Shown in pieces: positions 25,423 to 33,454 of a stretch of 64,000 bases of DNA. The position numbers were made by a program, and so were the translations under genes. The stretch's first letter is position 1. Each line of letters begins with the position of its first letter. The stretch is from Candidatus Baltobacteraceae bacterium (GTDB lineage Bacteria > Vulcanimicrobiota > Vulcanimicrobiia > Vulcanimicrobiales > Vulcanimicrobiaceae): contig DASXGW010000004.1 of assembly GCA_036488875.1 (NCBI GenBank), positions 1 through 64,000 on the forward strand. The letters run 5' to 3'. The notes beneath the pieces are model-generated. The model was not told where the DNA came from and ran no database searches. It saw nothing but the letters and a program-made list of their open reading frames with translations.

Positions 25423-25848
25423 GTGCTAGACCTATCGGATCGTGACGTGATCTTCAGTATCAAACCGAAATACGCCGACCGCATCATGGAGGGCGTGAAG
25501 ACGGTTGAGCTGCGTCGTCGCTTCGCTAACGAGGCGCCGATCGGGGCTCGCGCGTTCATCTATTCGTCGGGGCCGACGAAAGCAATGCTCGGCTATGCGA
25601 TCATCGCTGACGTCCGACGTCTCCGACTAGAAGACATCTGGAACCAGTACGCCGGCGCGGCCTCCGTCTCAAGGACGGAGTTCGACGCATACTTCGACGG
25701 ACTCACACACGGATACGTCATCGCGCTCCGCGATCCGCGACGTTTCAAGAAATCTGCCTCGATAACGTACCTTCGCGAGCGGTTCGGGTTTCGCGCACCC
25801 CAATCGTATCGGTATGCCGGGATCGAGTACCGCGTGTTGATCGGATAG
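25423..25848 (+). CDS. ASCH-domain protein
   Basis: 141 residues from the GTG at 25423, chosen because AGAGGAG lies 8 bases upstream; a GTG at 25396 adds nine residues without such a site. The PUA-like/ASCH pattern is clear: VIFSIKPKYADRIMEGVKTVELRRRF, IGARAFIYSSGPTKAMLGYAIIADV, and FDAYFDGLTHGYVIAL. ASCH and PUA-like domains bind RNA or modified nucleotides. One base separates it from the PIN-GNAT fusion gene. Confidence 0.8.
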   Translation: MLDLSDRDVIFSIKPKYADRIMEGVKTVELRRRFANEAPIGARAFIYSSGPTKAMLGYAIIADVRRLRLEDIWNQYAGAASVSRTEFDAYFDGLTHGYVIALRDPRRFKKSASITYLRERFGFRAPQSYRYAGIEYRVLIG

Positions 25849-25849
25849 C

Positions 25850-27358
25850 GTGGCGCAGGGGCGGTCGTTCCTCATTGATACGAACGTCATCATTCAACTC
25901 GAAGACGACAAGCCTGTCCAGGCCAAGTTCTCGGAGATGGTGCGGCGCGCCCAGGAAAGTGGCGTGACACTTTACGTTCACGAGGCCTCCGAAGAAGATA
26001 TCAGACGCGATAAGGATGCAGCGCGTCGAGATGTCACGTTATCGAAGATCGCCAAGTTTCCCCGGATCTCCAACGTACCGATGCCTCCCGAACTTGTGCT
26101 CGAGAGCCGCTTCGGCAAGGCGGCGAACGATCACGACCGCGTCGATGTCCAGATGCTAAATGCGCTCGATCGAAAGGTCGTCGATTTCCTCGTTACGGAG
26201 GATCTCGGCCTGCATCGTCGAGCGAGAAACGCTGGTTTCCAGGACCGCGTCCTGCGCGTACGCGACGCGGTCGATTGGCTTACGCGCACGTTCGAGCCGG
26301 CGGCGGTGCCGCTTCAGCACATCGTCGAGAAAAAGTGCTATCAGCTCGACAGAAGCGACCCCATCTTCGACACGCTTCGCGACGGTTACCCCGAGTTCGA
26401 CGAATGGATAGACCGAAATCCGCAGCGCGCTTGCTGGTGTCTCGAAGTCGACGGCGCGACGGCGGGAATCGTCATCCGCAAGGACAACGAATCGCGTGCC
26501 GAAACCGATGCAACGTTGCCGGGCGACAAGATCCTGAAAGTATCGACGTTCAAGGTCAAGGAAGAGTACCGCGGCGAGAAGTTCGGGGAGCATCTTCTCA
26601 AGCAAATCTTGTGGTACGCGCAACGCAACCGATATGACCTCGTTTACCTGACCGCATTCAAGGAACAGCAGGAAGTGCTTGCCGACCTGCTCGTTCAGTA
26701 TGGCTTCAAGGAAACGGGCACCAAGAAGAGCACGGGCGAAACACTTTACGAAAAGCAGATGTATCGCGGGCCAGTTCGCGCCGTCGGCGTTCCGCTCGGC
26801 GACGACTACGCGCAATATCCTTGCTTCCGTGAGGATAACAAGGTGAAGGTGCTTTGCGTCCCGATCCAACCGCGGTGGTATCGGGTGCTCTTTCCAGAAA
26901 ACGCGCCGGAGCCGCTTTTGCTTCCCGGGCACCATCAGGGCGGCGCGGAACGAACGCCTGGTAACACCATTCGCAAGGTGTACCTCTGCAAGGCGCAGAT
27001 GCGTAATGTTAATGCAGGCGACGTTCTGCTTTTCTACATGTCCGGCAACGAAATCGGCTCTGGAGCTGTCCGAACCGTCGGTATCGTCGAGAACTACCGC
27101 GAGATCTACGGCGCGGAAGACTTGCTGCGCGCTACGGGCCGCCGATCCGTGTATAGCGCCGACGAGCAGATGGACATGATCAAAGGCTCACCCGTCAAGG
27201 TCCTCGACTTTCTGCTCATCGGTCACCTCGACGATCCAATTCCGCTGGGGCTTCTCAATGCCACCGGCGCGATCAAAGGGGTGCCGCAGAGCATCCGGAC
27301 AGTCGACAAGACCGCGTATGCGCAGCTGGGCGTTCACGAGAACCTCGGATACGCATGA
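25850..27358 (+). CDS. PIN nuclease - GNAT - PUA/EVE-like three-domain fusion
   Basis: 502 residues. Residues ~5-135 are a PIN domain (FLIDTNVIIQLEDD at the first acidic strand; VDFLVTEDLGLHRRARNAGF at the last). Residues ~170-305 are a GNAT domain (KVSTFKVKEEYRGEKFGEHLLKQILWYA, LLVQYGFKETGT). Residues ~345-495 resemble a PUA/EVE/ASCH domain (NAGDVLLFYMSGNEIGSGAVRTVGIVENY). An RNase, an acyltransferase and an RNA- or base-reading module in one chain suggest RNA targeting. The stop overlaps the kinase ATG by ATGA. Confidence 0.8.
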   Translation: MAQGRSFLIDTNVIIQLEDDKPVQAKFSEMVRRAQESGVTLYVHEASEEDIRRDKDAARRDVTLSKIAKFPRISNVPMPPELVLESRFGKAANDHDRVDVQMLNALDRKVVDFLVTEDLGLHRRARNAGFQDRVLRVRDAVDWLTRTFEPAAVPLQHIVEKKCYQLDRSDPIFDTLRDGYPEFDEWIDRNPQRACWCLEVDGATAGIVIRKDNESRAETDATLPGDKILKVSTFKVKEEYRGEKFGEHLLKQILWYAQRNRYDLVYLTAFKEQQEVLADLLVQYGFKETGTKKSTGETLYEKQMYRGPVRAVGVPLGDDYAQYPCFREDNKVKVLCVPIQPRWYRVLFPENAPEPLLLPGHHQGGAERTPGNTIRKVYLCKAQMRNVNAGDVLLFYMSGNEIGSGAVRTVGIVENYREIYGAEDLLRATGRRSVYSADEQMDMIKGSPVKVLDFLLIGHLDDPIPLGLLNATGAIKGVPQSIRTVDKTAYAQLGVHENLGYA

Positions 27359-27904
27359 AGACGATCGGCGTATTGAATCTCCGGCGTCGGCAAGACCACG
27401 TTCATCAACGTGCTCATCGCGAAACAGCCGAGCTGGCTCGGGATTTCCGCGGGCACGCTCCTCCAGGAACGCCTCACTGACGTCGCCCGCGACGCGCTTC
27501 GGGTTTGCACGGAGGGCGGCATCCTAAGCAATCAGGAGATCATCGTCCGTGGCCTATCAACTTGGCGGATGAGAACCGAATGCGATGCAGTGTTCTTCGA
27601 CGGACATCTTCTCATCGATACCGATTCCGCAATCGTAGAAATTCCTTACGATGTCATCCGTCGCCTCGAACTTGATGCCATGGTCTTCGTGCACGAAGAG
27701 GCGGCCGAAATTGAGCGACGAAAGGCGAACGATGCGAGCCGTATGCGAGCCTTTCGCTCGAAAGAATGGCTTGCCGCAGAGCAACAAAAGGCAATGAAGC
27801 TGGCCGAGCAGTATGCGCGAGAACTACGCATCCCACTATTTATTGTAAGGTCGGATGAGGCTGCTGATGTCCAGGCCAGAATCGCCTCTCTCGTCATCCA
27901 ATGA
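27355..27904 (+). pseudogene. P-loop nucleotide kinase (archaeal adenylate-kinase-like), frameshifted near its start
   Basis: The ATG at 27355, overlapping the fusion gene's stop, reads MKTIGVL. The P-loop ISGVGKTTF (from 27377) and everything after it are in another frame, with TGA at 27374-27376 just before it. Restoring one reading gives a ~180-residue kinase: P-loop, LGISAGTLLQ, DAVFFDGHLLIDT, LDAMVFVHEEAAEIERRKAND, IPLFIVRSDEA, similar in layout to AdkA-type kinases. A small indel in 27358-27376 has broken the gene, or the assembly has an error. An internal GTG at 27410 would lack the P-loop. Confidence 0.75.
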
Positions 27905-27984
27905 ATCGGCGCGGAAGCGTCCGTATTTATGTCGAGTAGCGAGGGCCGGGTGTGGTGTGGGAGATGTCTCTTGCGTCGGGGTGC

Positions 27985-28893
27985 CTAGCCCTCGAGGTCG
28001 CTAAGAAGGTTGTAGTTTGCGAAGCCCATCTCAGGCGAACTTTGGCCGGGCTCCCTTTTTGCAAAAAAGCTTTGTTGTTTCACCACGAACGGGTCATAAA
28101 GCGGGCTGCGGCCCCCGCGTTTTTCGAGCCATAGTTTGTACCCAGCTATGTCTGGATCGGCATAACCGATCGCATACTCCGTGCCGAATAGACACAGCAC
28201 TGAATACACCGATGCCTTTTCGGGCGCCAGCCAAATCAAGAGCGGCGTCCATTCCCAGACGAGCTGCTGTGCATTCGATACGAGCGAAAAAAACGGCTGG
28301 TTCTCACCGTAGATCGTCCGCTCACCGTACTCCCAGTTGCCGCCGGAGCCGCGCCGCGCCCAGTTGCGAATGGGATCGAACTCAACGTTGTCGATGATAA
28401 ACGTCTCCCAAGAGTCCCTAACCATTACGCGACCCGTCAGCATACCCAACGCGATCTTCGCCAGCAGTCTACTCATGAGGGTCCTATTCTGCAACTCTTC
28501 GAGCCGCGGTACGATGCGGATTGATCGCGGATTGTCTATCACCCGCTGAAAAATGTCGGGAGTTACATCCAATTGGGGAATGCGAACCTTGTGGCGGGGA
28601 GGCGGCATCTGCATCGTCCCTGGGCGTCGCAGCCCATCCGTCAGGTCAGCGACTACCATCCCTGACCGCGGTATGTGCCCTTTCTTACTCTCCACGCGCT
28701 GTCGTCCGCGAAGATCGCTGAAAAACGGCTCCGCGAGAAGCGGTTGTTCGATCTTCCTCGCGAAATAGTTGTTGCAGCCGTCGCAAACGACGCCTCGCGG
28801 AAGCACAGCCTTCGAATTTCCGAGAGACTCCGGAATGACATGCTCGACGCTGCTCGAGCGGTCCGAAGTCTCCTTGCAAAAAATGCATCGCAT
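27985..28893 (-). CDS. HNH-type endonuclease-like protein
   Basis: 302 residues. The N-terminal zinc/HNH segment is CIFCKETSDRSSSVEHVIPESLG followed by GVVCDGCNNYFARKIEQPLL: two CxxC pairs, the EHVIP histidine and the DGCNNYF asparagine, as in HNH_5-like proteins. The remaining ~240 residues match no family I know (VWEWTPLLIWLAPEKASVYSVLCLFGTEYAIGY). It is convergent with the kinase pseudogene and probably belongs to the same accessory island. Confidence 0.72.
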   Translation of the reverse strand: MRCIFCKETSDRSSSVEHVIPESLGNSKAVLPRGVVCDGCNNYFARKIEQPLLAEPFFSDLRGRQRVESKKGHIPRSGMVVADLTDGLRRPGTMQMPPPRHKVRIPQLDVTPDIFQRVIDNPRSIRIVPRLEELQNRTLMSRLLAKIALGMLTGRVMVRDSWETFIIDNVEFDPIRNWARRGSGGNWEYGERTIYGENQPFFSLVSNAQQLVWEWTPLLIWLAPEKASVYSVLCLFGTEYAIGYADPDIAGYKLWLEKRGGRSPLYDPFVVKQQSFFAKREPGQSSPEMGFANYNLLSDLEG

Positions 28894-29560
28894 ATTGTCA
28901 GTACTCCCCGCGTGCCATCAGTCGAGCGTCTCCCATGGATTCGAACTGCGACGCTGTGCGAAGCCACTACTTGCCTAGACGGCGCTGCTTTCCATGTCCT
29001 CCACGATCCTACGTTCCTAAGGCTCCATGCTGCTCTTGTACCGAAGCCGCGTCTTGTTAGACGGGAGTCTATGGTGAGGGCGATCGACCCATTGCGTAGT
29101 GCTGAATCACCATTTCCCGGTAGAGAGCTGCGCGTCGAAGGCTGCGTTCACTGCTACTTGGCGACTCAGAAGTCCTGACACTGTGAGAGCATAGGTCGAA
29201 TCAGGTCGCACGGGACTTGCTGCCAGACGCGCCGCACCTCGTGTAGTTCTGGGTGGAACGAATCGGTTAGAATTACGCTTGCACAAGGTTGCTCGAACCC
29301 CAAATTGTACCGTGGGCGCAGGCGCTGGGCTCGGGTTGGAAGTTCGGCGGCAAGCACCACATGGGTCAAGAGCGGTCGAAGCCGGCCCTCATAATCTTGC
29401 AGAGATCTTCTCGCACGCAGTACAGGCTGATGAGCTCCGAAAAACGCTCGGGCATGGACCGACGACGTCGCTTGTCCAAAGTTCACCCCGCGGGCAACGC
29501 CCCGAATGCGTTCTAGCCGTGCCAGCGACGCATTTTCTGGGCTTTTCTCACAAAGGGGGG
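28894..29560. other. No convincing gene (about 670 bases)
   Basis: Short frames exist on both strands (for example 29166-29486 on minus) but none has a ribosome site, recognisable domain or steady GC-rich third positions. The sequence 28934-28943 reads GGATTCGAAC, the complement of a tRNA T-loop-like string, but no tRNA can be folded around it. The region may be decayed accessory DNA at the island's right edge. Confidence 0.5.
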
Positions 29561-29589
29561 TTGACGGGGGCGTATGGATGCACTATTGT
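29561..29589 (+). promoter_or_regulatory. Sigma70-type promoter of the peptide/GntR/ABC operon
   Basis: TTGACG (29561-29566) and TATTGT (29584-29589) are separated by exactly 17 bases. The -10 box is overlapped by the inverted-repeat operator, and the first gene starts at 29647. Confidence 0.7.
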
Positions 29590-29607
29590 ACTAGTGTACT
29601 AGTACAA
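29586..29607. promoter_or_regulatory. Perfect inverted-repeat operator, probable GntR/YtrA binding site
   Basis: The arms TTGTACTAGT and ACTAGTACAA are perfect reverse complements with a 2-base spacer (GT). The site covers the -10 box and the expected transcription start, so binding would block RNA polymerase. An extra half-site TTGGTACTAG follows at 29615-29624. The YtrA-type repressor encoded 175 bases downstream is the natural ligand. Confidence 0.72.
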
Positions 29608-29646
29608 CAACAGATTGGTACTAGGCAGACTGAAAGGACAGCCACC

Positions 29647-29766
29647 ATGACCCGGTTCACGACCGCCCGCCCCGACTCCGAGATGGCCCGCGAGGCCCGT
29701 ACCCCCGTCCGTCTTCCCGAGCAGATGTCTGCCGGTTTGTTCCAAGGCTGGGGCCCGAAGTTCTAA
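29647..29766 (+). CDS. 39-residue peptide with C-terminal GWGP motif
   Basis: The frame begins MTRFTTARPDSEMAREARTP, continues VRLPEQMSAGLF, and ends QGWGPKF. AAAGGA lies 8 bases before the ATG. It is the first gene after the strong operator-controlled promoter and 15 bases before the GntR repressor gene. The charged first half and the Gly/Trp tail resemble a leader plus core. The GWGP tail recurs in the unlinked peptide at 19452-19580. It could be the exported or sensed peptide of the ABC system, a RiPP precursor, or a small regulatory protein. Confidence 0.65.
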   Translation: MTRFTTARPDSEMAREARTPVRLPEQMSAGLFQGWGPKF

Positions 29767-29781
29767 GGTTCCGCAACTAAG

Positions 29782-30189
29782 ATGCCGGCCGTACTCACGG
29801 TCGATCCGCGCAGCGGAGTTCCGATCTACTTGCAGATCATCGAACAGGTCAAGCGATCCGTCGCTCTGGGGATCCTGCAAGCCGGCGAGCAACTCCCAAC
29901 CGTCAAGCAGCTCGCGCTGGATCTGACCGTCAACCCCAACACCGTTGCGCGAGCGTATCGCGAACTCGAGCGCGACAGCGTGATCGAAACCTCCCCCGGA
30001 CGGGGCTCGTTCGTCCGCGGTAACGGTGTGGCGTCTTCGGCTAAAGCCGCCGCGAACGACGTCGCACGCGACGCCCTCGACTCGGCGCTCCGCGAAGTCA
30101 AATCGGTCGGACTCTCTCGCAGCGACCTGCGCGAACTCATCGATGCCGCCGTTAACCGGTGGTTTCCGGAGGAACAGCAGCTTCCATGA
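29782..30189 (+). CDS. GntR-family transcriptional regulator, YtrA subfamily
   Basis: 135 residues. The winged helix VPIYLQIIEQVKRSVALGILQAGEQLPTVKQLALDLTVNPNTVARAYRELERDSVIETSPGRGSFV is the diagnostic YtrA/GntR sequence, with only a short C-terminal helical tail and no ligand-binding domain. Such repressors normally control the ABC transporter genes beside them. The stop overlaps the ATPase start by ATGA. Confidence 0.9.
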   Translation: MPAVLTVDPRSGVPIYLQIIEQVKRSVALGILQAGEQLPTVKQLALDLTVNPNTVARAYRELERDSVIETSPGRGSFVRGNGVASSAKAAANDVARDALDSALREVKSVGLSRSDLRELIDAAVNRWFPEEQQLP

Positions 30190-31100
30190 GCACGATTCAA
30201 ATTTCACACCTGCGCAAAACGTACGGAACGTTTGCGGCCGTTGACGATCTGTCGCTGGAAATTCCAAGCGGTACCGTTTTCGGTCTGCTCGGGCCCAACG
30301 GCGCCGGTAAAACGACGACCTTTAAATGCATGCTCGACTTGGCGCGCGCGAACGACGGCACCGTTCTCTACGACGGGAAGCCGCTCGTGCCCGAAACGTT
30401 CGAGCGCATCGCCTACGTTCCCGAGCGCAGCGTTCTGTACGAATGGATGAACGTCGCCGAACACGTCGAGATGAACCGGCGGGCGTTTGCGAAGTTCGAT
30501 CCCGCTCGCGCCGCCGAGTTGCTGACGGCGTTCAGCATCGACCGGCGTAAGAAGACGCGCACGCTCTCCAAAGGCATGCGCACCGCGGTGATGGTTGCGA
30601 TGGCCTTTGCTCGCAATGCCGATATCCTGATTCTCGACGAGCCGACCAGCGGGCTCGATCCGGTCAATCAGCGCCACGTGCTCAGCCTCATCATCAACGA
30701 AGCGGCGCGTGGGTGCACGATCCTCTTCTCATCGCATCAGATCGGCCAAGTCGAACGCGCGGCCGAGCAGATCGCGGTCGTCGATAAGGGACGGCTCATC
30801 CTGCAAGGCGCAGTCGACGATCTCAAAGCCGATCGCAAAATCGTCGAGGGCATCCTGCCCGACGCAAACTATCCGCTCAACGGCATCGCGGGCGATTCGC
30901 GCGTGCTGCGCGCGGATCGTACCGAGCGCATCGTGCGGCTGCTCGTGGGCAGCGACGCAGACGCCATCGCCGCGCAGCTCACCGCCGCCGGCGCAAGCGG
31001 CGTGCGCGTCGTCGACCTCAACCTCGAAGACATCTTCCTTTACGCGGTCTCGCCGGCGGACGCAACGGCAGACGTGATCGCCAGGGAAAACGCGCAATGA
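30186..31100 (+). CDS. ABC transporter ATP-binding protein
   Basis: 304 residues from MSTIQISHLRKTYGTFAAVDD. Walker A is GPNGAGKTT, the signature loop is LSKGMRTAV (a common LSGGQ variant) and Walker B is ILILDEPTSGLDP; a C-terminal extension of about 80 residues is typical of YtrB/CcmA-like exporters. It energises the two downstream permeases. The ATGA overlaps on both sides show translational coupling. Confidence 0.92.
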   Translation: MSTIQISHLRKTYGTFAAVDDLSLEIPSGTVFGLLGPNGAGKTTTFKCMLDLARANDGTVLYDGKPLVPETFERIAYVPERSVLYEWMNVAEHVEMNRRAFAKFDPARAAELLTAFSIDRRKKTRTLSKGMRTAVMVAMAFARNADILILDEPTSGLDPVNQRHVLSLIINEAARGCTILFSSHQIGQVERAAEQIAVVDKGRLILQGAVDDLKADRKIVEGILPDANYPLNGIAGDSRVLRADRTERIVRLLVGSDADAIAAQLTAAGASGVRVVDLNLEDIFLYAVSPADATADVIARENAQ

Positions 31101-32158
31101 ACTACGTTGAGTGGCTGCGCGTTCGCGGTTGTCTAAAGTGGACGGCCATCGTTCTGGCGGCGTGCGTTGCGCTGGTGCTGTTCGCGCGGTTTACGTATCT
31201 CGATATCCGTCCCAACGCGCACGGCTTTTCGGGCATCTTCATCGACGAAAAGGATTTGCCCGACTTCGAATCCACTTCAAACAAGACGCAGGTCAAGCTT
31301 CCGGATGGGACGTTACGCACCATCATCAATAATGCCGCCACCGGCACGCGCATCACGATCGACGACCATGGCTACTGGGGCAAGCACGTCGAAATTTTTG
31401 AAAAGAAACCCGCGAACACGCATTCGTCGAAGATGGATTTCGGCGACGTCCACGCGGAACGTACGTTTGTTGCGGGCGGCAGCCTGGTAAAGATCGATAC
31501 GGGCGCGCTGGTCCCCGAAGACCTCAACTACTATTTCGCTTTTGCAACCCTAGTCGCGCTAATCGTAGCGACGCTCCTAGGCGCACCGTTCGCTCGTGAG
31601 AACGAAGGACACCTCGAGCTCGCGCTCACCAGGCCGGTCACGCGCATCAACTTCGCGCTGCAAACGGTCTTGGCCGACTTCGCGGGTATCGCCGCCGCCT
31701 TCACCATGACCGTGGTGTTTTTGATCGTCGGTCACACGATCTTCGAGGCACCGAACTACACGTACGGTCCCACCGATACCGTCGTGATCGCCATCGGGCT
31801 CGTGGGCGCGTTTGCCTGGTACGGGATGCTCAACGCCTCGACCGCGTCGATGAAGCGCGCGTACGGCGGCGTACTCGGCATCGCGTGGCCCGTTGCGCTC
31901 GGCCTCGGCGGCATCGCTCACGCTCCGCTCGGGGACTCGCCGCTCGCCGAGTTCGTTCACCGAATCGGCTCGACGCTGCTGTGGCTGTTCCCGACGTCGT
32001 ACCTGCACTTCAGTTTCATGTCCGGCATGGGGTCGGAGGAGCACCGCCGCGCGCTGACGGCATCGGTGCCGCCCCAAACCGATCTCGTTATTCTGGCCTG
32101 TCTCGCTCTCGTTTACGGTGCGTTGGCCATCTATCAGTGGCAACGCGTGGAGGCATAA
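31097..32158 (+). CDS. ABC-2-type permease (copy 1)
   Basis: 353 residues with an N-terminal helix, a ~100-residue extracytoplasmic segment and about five further helices (LVALIVATLLGAPFARENEGHLELALTRPV, FAGIAAAFTMTVVFLIVG). The start NYVEWLRVRGCLKWTAI is nearly identical to that of the second permease, showing tandem duplication. The pair probably forms a heterodimer with the ATPase. Substrate unknown; peptide export is an attractive guess from context. Confidence 0.82.
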   Translation: MNYVEWLRVRGCLKWTAIVLAACVALVLFARFTYLDIRPNAHGFSGIFIDEKDLPDFESTSNKTQVKLPDGTLRTIINNAATGTRITIDDHGYWGKHVEIFEKKPANTHSSKMDFGDVHAERTFVAGGSLVKIDTGALVPEDLNYYFAFATLVALIVATLLGAPFARENEGHLELALTRPVTRINFALQTVLADFAGIAAAFTMTVVFLIVGHTIFEAPNYTYGPTDTVVIAIGLVGAFAWYGMLNASTASMKRAYGGVLGIAWPVALGLGGIAHAPLGDSPLAEFVHRIGSTLLWLFPTSYLHFSFMSGMGSEEHRRALTASVPPQTDLVILACLALVYGALAIYQWQRVEA

Positions 32159-32164
32159 ACCGTC

Positions 32165-32317
32165 ATGGAGATCCTTGGAACCAACTTCACCATCTCGCTG
32201 GGCGCCTGGCGCTTACGCTTCGTGCTCGCTATCGAAGACACGGATAGTGTGCCGATGCCCAAACCTCAGGTTCCGCACCGCATGCGCGTCGTTCCGGAAG
32301 ACGAGTACGTCCGCTAG
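32165..32317 (+). CDS. 50-residue small protein inside the ABC operon
   Basis: The frame reads MEILGTNFTISLGAWRLRF, then VLAIEDTDSVPMPKPQVPHRM and ends PEDEYVR. It starts 6 bases after permease 1 and stops immediately before the permease 2 ATG, so it fits the operon exactly. A short amphipathic start is followed by a proline-rich, charged tail. No family recognised; a small transporter subunit or a peptide substrate are both possible. Confidence 0.6.
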   Translation: MEILGTNFTISLGAWRLRFVLAIEDTDSVPMPKPQVPHRMRVVPEDEYVR

Positions 32318-33352
32318 ATGGCCTACGTCGAATGGCTGCGGGTTCGCGGCTGTCTGAAGTGGACCGGAATCGTGCTCGGTGCACTCTTTCTGGTTGCCGT
32401 CGTTTTACGCATCGCGGCAATGGGCGTGGAACACGATTTGAACGGCCGGCTCGACGATATGAGACGCGATCCTGGCTCACAAGTGAGCGAAGTCGTCCTT
32501 CCCGACGGCACGCATCGTACGACGATCTACGATCTCGTCAAGAAGACGCGCGCCGTCATTGACGATCGCGGCTGGAACGGGAAACATATCGTCGTCGACG
32601 ACTGGTCGCCGACGGCCAAAAAAGATTTAACGCGGGATTGGAGGTCCGGAGTCGTACATTTCCGGTTCGAACCCGATCGACACGGTAGAAGCCAGCGTTA
32701 CGACGTTACGATCGACGGGCCGACGCCGCTCTACGTCTACCTCGTGACCGGTCTGATCGTCGCAATGATCGTAGCGACGATCTTGGGGGCGCCGTTCGCT
32801 CGCGAAGCTGAAGGCCACTTGGAGATTGCGCTCACCAAACCCATATCGCGCGAGCTTCTTGCGGTACGAACGATTCTGGCCGATTGGGCCGGCATGGTGG
32901 CGGCCTTTATCGGAGGCAGCGTACTTGCCATCGCCGTCCATGCCATCTTCGACATGCCGCACATTTCGTTTGACGTACGGGATTCGATCGCGTTGGGCGC
33001 GGGCATCTTCGCGCCTTTGGCATGGTACGCGATGCTGGCGGCGGCGACGACGTCGCTCAGGCGGGGCTACGGCGCCGTCCTAGGCTTTGCTTGGCCTGTG
33101 GCGGGCATCGTCGTTGCCCTTTCGGGCATCTCTCCAAACGGCAGTATGGTACTGACCGCCGTACGCGACGGGGCGTGGGCGCTGAGCTTCATCGATCCGC
33201 TGCGCTACATGCACTTCGGCTCGCCGACCACCTCAGTAGCCGGCGGGTTCGTCACAGACGCGACGGCTGCTCGTCACATAGGAATTCTTGCGGCGTTAGC
33301 GCTTGCATACGGTATCGTTGCGATCGTGCAGTGGCGGCGCATCGAAGCGTAG
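32318..33352 (+). CDS. ABC-2-type permease (copy 2)
   Basis: 344 residues, paralogous to copy 1: the same AYVEWLRVRGCLKWTGI start, a charged extracytoplasmic segment (DDRGWNGKHIVVDDW matches DDHGYWGKHVEIFE in copy 1), then LIVAMIVATILGAPFAREAEGHLEIALTKPISREL and further helices. Divergence is greatest outside the membrane, as expected for a heterodimer recognising one substrate. Confidence 0.82.
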   Translation: MAYVEWLRVRGCLKWTGIVLGALFLVAVVLRIAAMGVEHDLNGRLDDMRRDPGSQVSEVVLPDGTHRTTIYDLVKKTRAVIDDRGWNGKHIVVDDWSPTAKKDLTRDWRSGVVHFRFEPDRHGRSQRYDVTIDGPTPLYVYLVTGLIVAMIVATILGAPFAREAEGHLEIALTKPISRELLAVRTILADWAGMVAAFIGGSVLAIAVHAIFDMPHISFDVRDSIALGAGIFAPLAWYAMLAAATTSLRRGYGAVLGFAWPVAGIVVALSGISPNGSMVLTAVRDGAWALSFIDPLRYMHFGSPTTSVAGGFVTDATAARHIGILAALALAYGIVAIVQWRRIEA

Positions 33353-33454
33353 TTCAAAAGTCCCAGCCCGTTAGCAGATACGTACTTACCCTGATGCCGG
33401 CTTGACTGATACCGGTTAACGTGACAGTGGGCCGGATAAGGATGTATCTTCGTA

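Noticed and set aside
28934-28943. T-loop-like string (GGATTCGAAC on +) suggesting a tRNA on the minus strand
   Set aside because: No acceptor, D or anticodon stems can be assembled around it.
29166-29486. 106-residue minus-strand frame in the gene-less region
   Set aside because: No ribosome site, no recognisable domain and odd composition; treated as non-coding.
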